Below are positions 33,196 through 43,369 of a DNA stretch of 64,000 nucleotides, in pieces (position 1 is the stretch's first letter; each line of letters begins with the position of its first letter). A model generated the notes under the pieces. It searched no databases, was not told where the DNA came from, and worked only from the letters and a program-made list of their open reading frames with translations. Both the position numbers and the translations under genes were made by a program. This DNA comes from Balaenoptera acutorostrata (Eukaryota > Chordata > Mammalia > Artiodactyla > Balaenopteridae). The stretch covers positions 43,543,937 to 43,607,936 of the forward strand of contig NC_080064.1 of assembly GCF_949987535.1 (NCBI RefSeq), given 5' to 3'.

Positions 33196-33599
33196 GGTGT
33201 GTACTGTTAAATACAAAGTCCTTGATTACCCTATGGGTCTTTCTGTCTTGTTGTGGAGTGAGAAAGAACACATGAAAATCACATGAAAGAACTGGTAAGC
33301 AGGAATTACATAAATTAGTATTATGTCTCTTACAGGGTCAATTAGTACAATATATAGACTTTTTTGCCCCTTGGCCTGGAGAACTGTTTGATCAGCCAAT
33401 ATTGAATTAAGCCCTCTGAGCTGCTCTGGCACAAAATTAACCGCTAGAAAAGCAGATATTAAAGGAAAAATGTAAAGGGTATTAGTGGAGGTTCTTAGAC
33501 ATTGACCTTGTCCATCTGGCAAAGTTAATGTATTTTTCTCCATCACTGCTTATAGTTTAATTGATGCTTATCATAGAATTGATGTTTATTTTCAGACTC

Positions 33600-33760
33600 T
33601 GTTACCATAGGAAATCCATTATTGAGCACCTAATATGTGCCAGGCATTTAGCTAAATTGAGGCTTTGATGAACAAAATCAAATAGATCCTTGCCTCTTTA
33701 CCTCTTACAGTCTAGTGGTGAACATAAAACATTAAAGTATGCAGATAGATAGAAAACCTT
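33600..33760 (-). repeat. L2 LINE 3' end
   Basis: TTATTGAGCACCTAATATGT, GCCAGGCATTTAGCTAAATT and CTTACAGTCTAGTGGTGAAC follow L2 read in reverse. Confidence 0.8.
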
Positions 33761-33764
33761 CAAG

Positions 33765-34195
33765 TTGCAAACTTTCAAAGGTGCAAACGTGTATTCCATC
33801 AACATCAGTCGTGAGTGAAATCACAGTTTACCCTCTGTCTCCTATTGCTGAAGATCCTTCAGCTCTACCATCTCCCAGCTCCTCTCCCTCCTCCAGTCAG
33901 TAACTCTTCTTGCCTGTTCACTCAATGCCAGCCCTTGTATGCCAGCTGTTGTACTGTACTACTGTACTTTTCAAGTTACTGTACTGTAAGATTAAAAATG
34001 TTTTCTTTATTTTTTGTGTTTGTTTTTTATGTATTATTTGTGTGAAAAATATTATAAACCTATTACAGTACAGTACTATATAGCCGATTGTGTTATTTGG
34101 GTACCTAGGCCAACTTTGTTGGACTTACGAACAAATTGGACTTGCAAACGTTCTCGGAATGGAACTCGTTCATATGTAGGGGACTTACTGGGGCT
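33765..34195. mobile_element. Probable Tigger-like DNA transposon relic
   Basis: TTGCAAACTTTCAAAGGTGC at the left and GGACTTACGAACAAATTGGA, AATGGAACTCGTTCATATGT and GGGGACTTACTG at the right resemble a mammalian DNA-transposon relic that I recall from other genomes. A TACAGTACAGTACTATATAG motif precedes the right end. No transposase frame remains. Family and orientation are uncertain. Confidence 0.45.
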
Positions 34196-34204
34196 GTAAT
34201 AAGT

Positions 34205-34990
34205 TTTATAAAGGAGGGTTGCATGGGCTATGAGAGCATAAAATAGGAAGAATTCACATAGGCAGGGAGGAAATGATGATGAGTAGAAGTAAATTAAGTG
34301 AAGGGTGGGGATTGGGATTTCCCTGGTGGTGTAGTGGTTAAGACTCCGAGCTCCCAATGCCTAGGGCCCGGGTTTGATCCCTGTTCAGGGAACTAGATCC
34401 CACATGCCACAAGGAAGAGTTCGCATGCCGCAACTAAGGAACCCACCTGCCGCAACTAAGACCTGGCACAACCAAATAAATAAATATTAAAAGAAAAAAA
34501 AAGTGAGGGATTAGCTTCAAGGGGACAGTGTAATAGACAAAAGTAACCACAGGGGCCATGTGCCAAGGCCCTGAGGTTAGAAGGTCCAAGGCAAATTGAA
34601 GAAACATGAAAAAGGCCATTGTGTGGCGTGCAGGAAATGAGGGAGTGGAAGGTGTTAAGATGGGGTGAGGGGCAGGTAGTGCTAAACCTTGCCCACCATT
34701 GCTGAATGCTGAGTTGTATCCTAAGCACAATGGAAAGCAGTTGAAGTTCTTTAATGGGGCGGGGCGGGGCGAGATGGGAGTAATGATTTAGGTTTTGGAA
34801 ACTGACTACTGTGGCCATAGTGTTGAGGATGAATTGCAGGAGCTTTAAGAAGCAGGAATACTTTACTAAGGAGATTGTTGCAAGAGGCTGGGACCTGTAA
34901 TTGAGTGGTGGTGATGGAGAGAGGTAGAACTGAGATTGTATTCAGGAGGTAAAAATGGCAGAACGTGGTGATGGATTGAATGTGGAATGA
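34205..34990 (-). repeat. L2 LINE body, split by a SINE
   Basis: 34205-34310 and 34500-34990 are L2 read in reverse (CCAAGGCCCTGAGGTTAGAA, GAAAGCAGTTGAAGTTCTTT, GGAGCTTTAAGAAGCAGGAA). A GGGGCGGGGCGGGGC run (34756-34770) is a local G-rich oddity in this repeat. The SINE at 34315 interrupts it. Confidence 0.65.
34315..34499 (+). mobile_element. tRNA SINE of a second subtype
   Basis: GGGATTTCCCTGGTGGTGTA, AAGACTCCGAGCTCCCAATG, CGGGTTTGATCCCTGTTCAG and GAACTAGATCCCACATGCCA, followed by an (AAAT)n and A-rich tail. This is an older tRNA-SINE subtype than the CHR copy at 32026, resembling the Bov-tA/CHR-1 group. The flanks AAGTGAAGGGTGGGGATT and AAGTGAGGGATT are a likely degraded duplication. Confidence 0.8.
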
Positions 34991-35159
34991 GGAAAGTGTC
35001 AAGGACTGCCAGGTTTATGGCTCGCATATCGAGTGGATGGTAGTGGTTTTCATTTACTGATACAGGGAGGACTGGAAGAGGACCCGGCTTTTGAGGAAGG
35101 GGGTGCGGGAAGAAGAGAGTGCATTTGGCATTGGACGTTTTGAAAAAAATTGCATAAAA

Positions 35160-35310
35160 CAAACTTAAGGGGTCTTTAACACAGTGCAGCAAACATCTAT
35201 TGAGCCTTTTGTGCAGTGTACAATGTGCTAGTTGTAGGGGCTACCAGTAGAGCTACAAAAATTAGATGCTTAGTTTAGTAGAATTACAGGTATATAAATA
35301 ACCATAAGGA
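35160..35310 (-). repeat. L2 LINE 3' end
   Basis: AGCAAACATCTATTGAGCCT, GTGTACAATGTGCTAGTTGT and CTACCAGTAGAGCTACAAAA follow L2 read in reverse, just before the CpG island. Confidence 0.65.
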
Positions 35311-35890
35311 AAAAATAGTAAAAGCAGAAGTTAATTGCCCTCCAGGTCAGTAAGTCAGTCATTTATTTACGTCTGTGATTTCCTGCATTTTGGATGGTTC
35401 TCTGCTGAGGTCCTCTAAGTCCGAACTTTCCATCTAATTTGAAGTTATGCCATTTGGATTCCTGAAGCATCTTCACAAGCCACCTATATTCCTTATGGAG
35501 CTGTGGCACAACAGCAAGCCCAGTGTTTCCCTGGATTAATAAAATAAAACAGGCACCCCTGCTTTTGTTTATTGATATAGTATCTCCTCCTCCCCTCACG
35601 CCCTCCCCCGCCTCGTGACACACACAACTTTTCGGACGTAAGCAAAAGCAGTTATCCAGATGAAACTTGGCTCCACAGCTGCCAAAATATTGGATGTCGA
35701 GCTAGCAGCGGGTGGGTGTAGGTGTAGCACGTTTACGTCTGTGACCGGGTCCTTCCCCAGTCGCCACCCTATGGGAATCTCCGGGGCCGAAGCCCCGAAG
35801 CCTCGAAGCCTAGCTGAGCTCCCTCGAGCCACGAGCTTCCTTTCCTGCGGGCTGCATTGGCGTGCCGGGGCGGCCGCGTGTCCCGCACAG

Positions 35891-35926
35891 GTCCGGGCGC
35901 GGGAGCAGGTCCGGGCGCGGGAGCAG
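35891..35926 (+). repeat. 18-bp tandem duplication in the CpG island
   Basis: GTCCGGGCGCGGGAGCAG occurs twice head to tail at 35891-35908 and 35909-35926. A partial third unit (GCCCGGGC) follows. It lies upstream of the CCAAT cluster. Confidence 0.95.
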
Positions 35927-36034
35927 GCCCGGGCCCCGAGATGAGCCCTAGGCTCAGCGAGGAGGCGGCGGGGTAGCCGGGCTCTCCGGATGCTCGCCCG
36001 CTGCGGCCGGTCCCTCCCGCCTCTCCACCCCAAA

Positions 36035-36166
36035 ATTGGCCTAACCGCCAATCGTCGGCCACTCACCTCCTTTTCAGCAGGTGACCCATGGCCAATCGCC
36101 AGGGGTCTCTTTGCCAGGAGGTGGCAGGGCCAGCCAATCGGGGCTGCCCCTAGGCCTGGGCGGGGC
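36035..36166 (+). promoter_or_regulatory. CCAAT-box cluster followed by a GC box
   Basis: ATTGG (36035-36039) and three CCAAT motifs (36048-36052, 36092-36096, 36134-36138) are followed by GGGCGGGGC (36158-36166). Three of the CCAAT motifs sit in a longer GCCAATCG context that fits NF-Y sites, and the GC box fits Sp1/KLF factors. The spacings are 10 to 44 bases. Confidence 0.7.
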
Positions 36167-36339
36167 AGGGGCAGGAGTAGGGGGGGGGGGGCGAGGGGCT
36201 GTCCCGGGGGACCGGCTGAAGCTGACCGGACCGACTGCGCATCAGCCCGGTGATCCGGCGGAGGGAGGAGAAGAGGGGGTACCCGGAAGCAGCCCTCGGC
36301 TCCCTCCCCTGGAGGCACAGAGGGCGGGGGCCTTGGCGA

Positions 36340-36366
36340 ATGGCTTTCTTGACGGCTGCTTGCGGA
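36340..36366 (+). CDS. OSBPL9: Candidate alternative first coding exon of short OSBPL9
   Basis: ATG at 36340 opens nine codons (MAFLTAACG) that end exactly at a strong splice donor, GTGAGT, at 36367. The exon ends in phase 0, and the OSBPL9 exon at 52145 starts in phase 0, so splicing would give an in-frame protein with a new 9-residue start followed by GLDSGF. An in-frame TGA at 36217-36219 closes the frame upstream. I see no other ATG between the GC box and this one, so it would be the first start codon of a transcript from the island. The start context is moderate (C at -3, G at +4). The product would lack the PH domain but keep the rest of ORP9. The 5' end of the exon is unknown and no transcript data were available. 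Confidence 0.55.
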
Positions 36367-36639
36367 GTGAGTAGACCCGGAGGGTCTGGGAGAGGGGCCG
36401 GCTCCCACCCCTGAGTCCCCAGGGACCCTGCTGCTTGCCCGGGCCGTGGGCGCGAATGTCGTTCTCTCCCTGCCTCCTTCCCGCCGCCCCCTGGGGTGAG
36501 TAGGACGACGTGGCCGCCCGAGCCCTCTCTTCTCTGGGACTCTCCTCACTTCCTCCGCCGGGATGGTTGGAGGCAGAGGCTAGGGGCCTAATTCTGTACC
36601 ACTGAGAGGTCATTCGCCACCAAACCAGTCTGGAGAGAG

Positions 36640-38275
36640 TCGCTTCCCCTTTTTCGATTCATTTTCGTGGAACTCTGTTTTCCTTTCGAAAGCTGTCTCA
36701 AGATACTAAACGCAAGAGTTAAACTTTCTCTTAATGTGAAAGCCTAATTTTGACCAGTTGCCCATTAATAGAATTTCCAGTTGCGGGCCAAACATCTTCT
36801 GTTGTTTCAGTTTTGGCTCTGTGTTCTTGTCTGGCCCAGTATTTTTGTGTGTAATAATTATGGATGCTATTATTTGCGAGTGTGAGTGTGGAGGGGGCGA
36901 GGGAGGTGGTTTTATGCCTTTTGGGTAGCTTGTGCAAAGATAGTGAAAACTTTGGAATAGTTGTAGGGGGTTCTCGTAAAAACTGCAGGGAAAGGTTTAG
37001 GTTCTCAGTAAGCTTGGTTATGGAAAGTTGAATATAAGCAATAGACCAGGAAGTATGTTTGAATCATGCATTTTTCGCCGCATTCCTACTACACTTAACA
37101 AGTATTTTTGTTATGAAAGAGCGAGAGATGTATTGATCAAGAAAACTTCTTTTTGCTAATTTGAAGTTAACATTTGGCTTTGCTTGTTGATTAAACCGTT
37201 TACTTTTATCTGTGTTCAGGAAATCAAAAACAAATCAAGTAATTATTTCTCCTAGTTTTGAGTGGAGAAGGTGGGAGAGATCTTAAAATAGTAGTTGCAG
37301 TTTTAAGAGTTTTTGTAGTGAACTTTAAGTTGGAAATTCTCATCCACTGTGAGTCATCTCTCAGAACATTGCCTTTATTGAACTGAGTTTGTGATAAAGC
37401 TCTTTAATGAATAGTGTTAACATCTCTCATTTACTTAAAATTAAAAAAAATTTTTTTTCACTTTTTGTGTACGCCAGCAACTTAAATTAAAATACCTATT
37501 ACCTTTCCTAGCCCAGGGAAGATAAAAACCACTAAAAATCAGACTTTTAGTCTGGAGAACTTAAATGGGAAATTAGAAAGATAACAGAGAAGCTGGATCT
37601 GTTTTCAAAGTGTTCTGAGTTTGGTTTTGACAGAGATGACATTTTACTTGAAGTGCCCTTCAGTAAATATTAGGCTGCAGTGACTGCTGGTCACATCCAT
37701 TTTGATGTTTCCAAAGTCCTAGTTGGTTTTTTTTTTTTCCCCTTTAGTGTGGAAAGATTGGATTCAGTAATAATCTAACCACTGAACCATCCCCAGTTGG
37801 TAAGTTTGGTTCAGCCAGTAAAGAGCATTGTGATACAACCATATTCTGCTGATTGGAGAATCAGGCAGTTGCATAGTTTGCAGTCTATTGCTTGAGAAAA
37901 AGGATATCAGGCTTTTATTCTAAAAAGGAAATTCTAAGATGTTCCCTAGGATATATTGAGTTCTATCAGTATCTAAACTTTATAGTGTTGAGTAAGAACT
38001 GATGTTTATGGGGATTCTATAGAAAAAGACAGTTTTTATGCGTACTATAATGTACTTGGCCTAAAATTATATTTAGGAAGATTTTCCAGTAAAGGCTTAA
38101 ACAAATATTATGTTTGAAAGAATAGTGCTTAGGCTGAAAATGTGTTTAAGCCAAGTACTTCTCCTGAAGTATTTTAATTAATCATAGTTCCACCATACAC
38201 AGGCAATTAGTCATTTAAAGCCATTTTCCATCTCCCTTATTTTCCGTGTCCGGTCACCAGGTCCTGTTAAATTTG
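36640..38275. other. Intron sequence with no recognised element
   Basis: Composition falls back to AT-rich just after the CpG island. No repeat was recognised, which is unusual for this window and fits sequence flanking a promoter. Further non-coding first exons could lie here but I cannot define one. Confidence 0.5.
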
Positions 38276-38279
38276 CCTT

Positions 38280-38960
38280 AGTAATGTCTCTTGGATTTGG
38301 CCTCTTTTTTCCACCTGATAATGCTTTAATTCAGGCCCTCATCATCTCACCTAGACTTTTGCAAAACCTAACTAGTCTCCCTGTCTCTAGACTCCCTCTT
38401 CCCATACTCTTTATCCATAGTCAGATCCCACTGAGTCACTGCTGTGCTTAAAAGTCTGTTTTGGCTCCCCCTTGCCAAAGCCCAGATGCTGGGAATGTTC
38501 TTTAAGGCCCTTCACAACCTGGTCCTAATTTATCGCTCTTGAGTGTGGACTCAGCTGCAGGCGGCCTACCCAAGGCATCTACTCTAGCATTGTGAGCTGT
38601 TAACCATTTGGAACGTGGCATAGCCTCTCATAGCTCTTGGTCCAGTCACAGCCTTTCCCTCTTGATTAGAATTATAATTGCTTAGAATTCAATCAAGTGA
38701 TAAATCTCCACTTCTTCCTTTGACATACAGTTTGCATGTTACTTTTTCTTTGATGTCTTCCTTCCTTCAGGCAGAGCAAGTTAGAATTACTGTTGTCCTT
38801 CATGTGCTACTACAGCACTTTGTTCATACTTCTGTAAATTTCTGTGCACATACCTGATTCTTGGATTAGACTCTAACCTCCTTTATTCCTAGGCCCTTTG
38901 CCCCTAGTCCAGTGCTTGGCACATTGTGGGTGCTTAGTGGATCCTCGTTAACATGATCAG
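38280..38960 (+). repeat. L2 LINE
   Basis: Forward L2: AGATCCCACTGAGTCACTGC, TTAAGGCCCTTCACAACCTG, TCATACTTCTGTAAATTTCT, CCTAGTCCAGTGCTTGGCAC, then GGTGCTTAGTGGATCCTC near the 3' end. Confidence 0.7.
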
Positions 38961-39079
38961 AATATGTGGCTTAATCATGTCCTAAGTGTGCAACCTTTGG
39001 CTCACTGTACTGGAGCTGGGTTTATCCCTGTGAGTTAGAAATGCTTGCTAAGTCACCAAGCTCCGTGGTTGCTGTCACA

Positions 39080-39900
39080 CCTGAGAGACCGGACTGGAGA
39101 AAATGTTTAGAAATAATGTTACAAATGGTGAGCAGATTTCCAGGCAAACTCCTCCTCCCCCAACCTACATGACCTCCGATATAGTTGAAAGAATACTAGC
39201 AGCAGTACCAGCACAAATTGGTTCTGTAGTAGTTAGTATCATAGGAAAAAGCATGTTGCTGGCTAGAGAAGTCAGGGAGACTGCTTAGAAGGGGTGAAAT
39301 CTGATCTCATTCCAGAAGATTAGGTAATGATTAATTATAATTGCTATTATCTGTATTGCTCTTAAAGATGTCCTTTGAAGGCATTGATAGTACGTGGCAC
39401 ATAACAGATGTTCAATGAATATTTGCGTTACGAAGGAAAGGTAATGGTTGCTCTGTGTGTGTTGTGGGACGGGGGAGATACTTGTAGCCCTTTCCACACT
39501 GGAGTTCATTTATTTCTGGAAACACCTTTAAGAACTTTGCTTCTTTGCTATATTGACTTGAGCAGCTAATTTTGTTTTTTCTGAATTGTGCCACTTCAAC
39601 CAAGTTATTCTGCTTACTCGGTTGTTTCTTTGCATTCTCTGCATTCCAGAGCATGTTTTTAAATCTGGTTGCATTAGTCTTCCTCATTCAGTTTCAAGGT
39701 TACACTAAATTTTTGCTTGTGTTTTAACATTTTTTGTCCTACGGTGGAGGACCTGGCTGCAGTTAGAACCTGTAAGTTCTTATTGTCTTTATTTAAATGA
39801 AATTAATTTTTTTCGAAAGTGAGTAAGTGGACCCCAGGTTTTTCCAGTATGGTGAGGTATTTACTCACCTGGTGAATATGGTTATTTACCTGGATATACT
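39080..39900. other. Intron sequence with a short L2 tail
   Basis: 39385-39425 (GTGGCACATAACAGATGTTC, AATGAATATTTG) is an L2 3' end in + orientation. The rest is unassigned and holds two incidental minus-strand open frames (39285-39509 and 39412-39687). Confidence 0.45.
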
Positions 39901-39904
39901 GGCT

Positions 39905-40050
39905 TCACAGAATCTTAGAACTGGAAGGGATCTTAAAGTTTTAATTCGGCTTCTACCTATTTTTATAATGGAGAAAACAGTTTCAGAGAAGCCAAGTGAC
40001 TTGGCCAAGGTCACACAGTTAGAGATTAGAATAACTAGGACTACAGCCTA
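39905..40050 (+). repeat. MIR-like old SINE fragment
   Basis: AATCTTAGAACTGGAAGGGA, TTTTATAATGGAGAAAACAG and GTGACTTGGCCAAGGTCACA with CAGTTAGAGAT is an old SINE 3' module shared by MIR-related families. Confidence 0.6.
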
Positions 40051-40639
40051 TGATTCTTCCTCTTTTATTAGCTCTAGAGAGAACTGGAGTGCTACTCTGA
40101 TGCTGCTATTCATTCACTGCTCACCTCACTCTCCAAGTCCCAGTAATTTTTCCGGTTCAGGCACTAATTTTGGTTTCCTTTCAGATTCAGTACCCAGATC
40201 TGAAAAATAGCATCTTACATACTTCTCCAAGAGAATGTCATTCCTTATTTGGATTCCTTGTGCTTTCCAGTCTCTCTTTGTGCTTATATACTGGTTCCTG
40301 AGTCTGGGAAGATGGGCTTTTCTGGTTATTCTCCATTTTCCTGCAGATTCATTCTCTGCCCTTCTCTACTCCCTGCTTCAGGAGGCTGACCTTTACAGCC
40401 TGTGTCATCTGGAGTTCTTTATCCTCTGGCTTCTGGTAGGGTTTAGCCAATGAGAGGATGGAAGATGGAAGGAAGAAAAGAGAGAACCTTTGGGGTATTT
40501 ATTCCTCTTGCTCTTTCTCTGCTTCCATGCATTTGTAGCAGTGGCTACAACTAGAGTGTCCTTTGAGCCTACTTGGATTTACATTGTTTCACTCCTTGTT
40601 CCTTCAGGCTTGGGAGTGGTGAAGGCTTCCTGCTGTTCC

Positions 40640-41045
40640 TAATTCTTGGGTACCTCAGCATCCCTTGTTAGTTTCCTTAACCCTGCCCTCATTTCTCTAG
40701 TCACTTGGTTAAAGAGTTCAAAAATCCCATCTGATTATGATGTTTCCTGCCCTTGCCCACTACTGTTAATAATTTTTGCCCTCCCCATCTCTGTCAGAAT
40801 CCTACAGTCTAAAATGCTACCTCTGTGAAGCTTTTTTCATCCCCTTAACTTTCTTCTTTGAATCTCTTAGTATCTTTCTCATAACACTTAATCTACCATG
40901 CTTGAATCGTTATTTGTAGACAGATTTTTATCTCCTACTACACGTTTGAAACTCTTAGGGTGCGATCTGTATCTGCTTCATCTTGGCATGTCCAAAGCAT
41001 CCAGCACAATGTTGTCACAGTCATAAAAAACACCAGTGAATAAAT
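40640..41045 (+). repeat. L2 LINE, diverged
   Basis: CTCTGTGAAGCTTTTTTCAT, CTCATAACACTTAATCTACC, CGATCTGTATCTGCTTCATC and AAAGCATCCAGCACAATGTT are L2 landmarks in forward order. Confidence 0.6.
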
Positions 41046-41395
41046 CATTACTGTAACACTGAATTCTAAGCCCAGAGTAGTATGTATAAAACTGTGCTCA
41101 TGAGACTTGGCGGGAGAGAATGAGTTTCTAGAAGTTTGTTTCAGTTGTTCAGCTGGTCTTGCTTCTTGTACTGCCTGGGTGGTACAGTGTCTTTCCTCCT
41201 GTTCAATTTCTCTTTTCTTAAAAACTTTCAATTAGCCTTAAAAATGTTCAGCATCCATACTTGTAATATAATAAATCATTAAGAATAATTAAATGTTATT
41301 TATGATTTTTTTCCTGAGCACTCTGGTTTATAATCTACAAGAACTTCTTTGTTTTTTTATGTTTAAATCCTAACAGGTAGGTACATTTCAGAATT

Positions 41396-41500
41396 TCTTC
41401 ATTCATTTACAAAAATTTTATTGAGCATTTGCTACAAACAAAACACTAGCCTGGGGGATACAGTAGAGAACAAAAAGAGTCCTGTCCTGTCGGGCATATA
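41396..41500 (-). repeat. L2 LINE 3' end
   Basis: CTTCATTCATTTACAAAAAT, TTATTGAGCATTTGCTACAA and GGGGATACAGTAGAGAACAA follow L2 read in reverse. Confidence 0.75.
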
Positions 41501-42148
41501 TTCTAATCATATTTTAGACCATTTTGATAGATTTCTGACAACAATTAGGGTAATCAGGATAAATCAGGGTAATTTTGTACTGCACTTTTAGCAGGCTTAG
41601 CAGAAACAACCTGTTTCCTTCTGTTTGATGTTCACTGGCAGCTAAAATTAGATATACAAAAACTGCTTCAGCATATATGATTTTTAAGGGATAAATGCCA
41701 AACCAGTTACAGAATCTGTTCTTTCCAATTCAGTGTTGTTGTATTTATTCTATTTTGTTTGGCTGTTTTGTGTGAGAAATAAGCCATTTAGTACTGATTG
41801 TCTGTTGGCCTGACTAGCTTATCATTTAACTTCCCTTGGGTGTTTCATTTTCAGTTTGTTATATTTTCCTATGTAGAGAGATCCAGTTTTGTTAGAGGAA
41901 TATATTAGGTTTCGTTTGTGAAAACATTTCGTAATCAAATTTTCAACAAGTATTATGAATGAGTATGAGAATTCTGCAGTTATTTCAAAACTTGAACTAT
42001 TAAAACATTCAGTTTAAGAATTCATGTGTTTAATGTTATTTTTTCCCTCATTATATGTAGAGCAGATTTGCATAAAACTTTCTAAAACTTCCGTTTTTGG
42101 TGGACCCTTGATAACAGTGAGAGTTTTTGCTTTTCAAAATGCTGTGAA

Positions 42149-43355
42149 GCTTTGACCCACCTCCTAGAGAAATGGAAATAAGAACAAAAATTAACATACG
42201 GGACCTAATGAAACTTAAAACCTTTTGCACAGCAAAGGAAACCATAAACAAGACGAAAAGACAACCCTCAGAATGGGAGAAAATATTTGCAAATGAAGCA
42301 ACTAACAGAGGATTAATCTCCAAAATATACAGGCAGCTCATGCAGCTCAATATCAAAAAAACAAACAACCCAATCCAAAAATGGGCTGAAGACCTAAATA
42401 GACATTTCTCCAAAGAAGATATACAGATTGCCAACAAACACATGAAAGGATGCTCAACATCACTAATCATTAGAGAAATGTAAATCAAAACCACAACGAG
42501 GTGTCACCTCATCTCACACTGGTCAGAATGGCCATCATCAAGCAATCTACAAACAATAAGTGCTGGAGAAGATGTGGAGAAAAGGGAACCCTTTTGCACT
42601 GTTGGTGGGAATGTAAATTGATCTAGCCACTATGGAGAACAGTATGGAGGTTCCTTAAAAAACTAAAAATAGAACTACCATATGACCCAGCAATCCCACT
42701 ACTGGGCATATACCCTGAGAAAACCATAATTCAAAAAGACACATGTACCACAATGTTCACTGCAGCACTATTTGCAATAGCCAGGGCATGGAAGCAACCT
42801 AAGTGTCCATCAACAGATGAATGGATAAAGAAGTTGTGGCACATGTATACAATGGAATATTACTCAGCCATAAAAAGAAATGAAATTGAGTTATTTGTAG
42901 TGAGGTGGATGGACCTAGAGTCTGTCATACAGAGTGAAGTAAGTCAGAAAGAGAAAAACATATACCATATGCTAACACATATATATGGAATCTTAAAAAA
43001 AAAAGTCCTGGTGAACCTCGTGGCAGGGCAGGAATAAAGATGCAGACGTAGAGAATGGACTTGAGGACATGGGGAGGGGGAAGGGTAAGCTGGGACAAAG
43101 TGAGAGAGTAGCATTGACATATATACACTACCAAATGTAAAATAGATAGCTAGTGGGAAGAACCTGCATAGCACAGGGAGATCAGTTCGGTGCTTTGTGT
43201 CCACCTAGAGGGGTGGGATAGGGAGGGTGGGAGGGAGATGCAAGAGGGAGGGGATATGGGGATATATGTATACGTATAGCTGATTCACTTTGTTATACAG
43301 CAGAAACTAACACACCATTGTAAAGCAATTATACTCCAGTAAAGATGTTTTTAAA
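42149..43355 (+). mobile_element. 5'-truncated L1 insertion
   Basis: Forward L1 3' part containing the ORF2 C-terminal region (42172-42483 encodes [14 protein letters not shown] and [14 protein letters not shown]; 42753-43037 encodes HMYTMEYYSAIKRNEIE) and the 3' UTR ending ATACTCCAGTAAAGATGTTT. It is flanked by a perfect 13-bp target-site duplication AAAATGCTGTGAA at 42136-42148 and 43356-43368. It lies in the same orientation as OSBPL9. ORF2 is incomplete and frameshifted. The open frame on the opposite strand at 42051-42494 is incidental. Confidence 0.95.
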
Positions 43356-43369
43356 AAAATGCTGTGAAA

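Larger units (their letters stand above)
35595..36620. promoter_or_regulatory. OSBPL9: Intronic CpG island, probable alternative OSBPL9 promoter
   Basis: About 1 kb of strongly GC- and CpG-rich, non-repetitive DNA lies inside the 25.4-kb OSBPL9 intron. Its flanks are AT-rich intron and transposons. It carries four CCAAT-type motifs within 105 bp (36035-36039 reversed, 36048-36052, 36092-36096, 36134-36138) and the GC box GGGCGGGGC at 36158-36166. A phase-matched candidate first exon lies at 36340-36366. No TATA box was noticed, so starts would be dispersed, probably around 36170-36330. ORP9 is known to have a short form without the PH domain, and this island sits just after the last PH exon, exactly where its promoter should be. 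Activity from the opposite strand cannot be excluded. Confidence 0.75.

Noticed and set aside
36456..36495. Second candidate first exon: ATG at 36456 with a donor at 36496
   Set aside because: It reads 13 codons and ends in phase 1, which does not match the phase-0 exon at 52145. It could still be a non-coding exon or part of an upstream open frame.
35596..36549. 317-codon open frame on the minus strand over the CpG island
   Set aside because: GC-rich DNA has few stop codons by chance. The translation is arginine/proline/alanine-rich low complexity, with no recognisable domain, and it runs antisense through the promoter motifs.
42051..42494. 147-codon open frame on the minus strand
   Set aside because: It is the antisense of L1 ORF2. 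The real coding relic is on the + strand.
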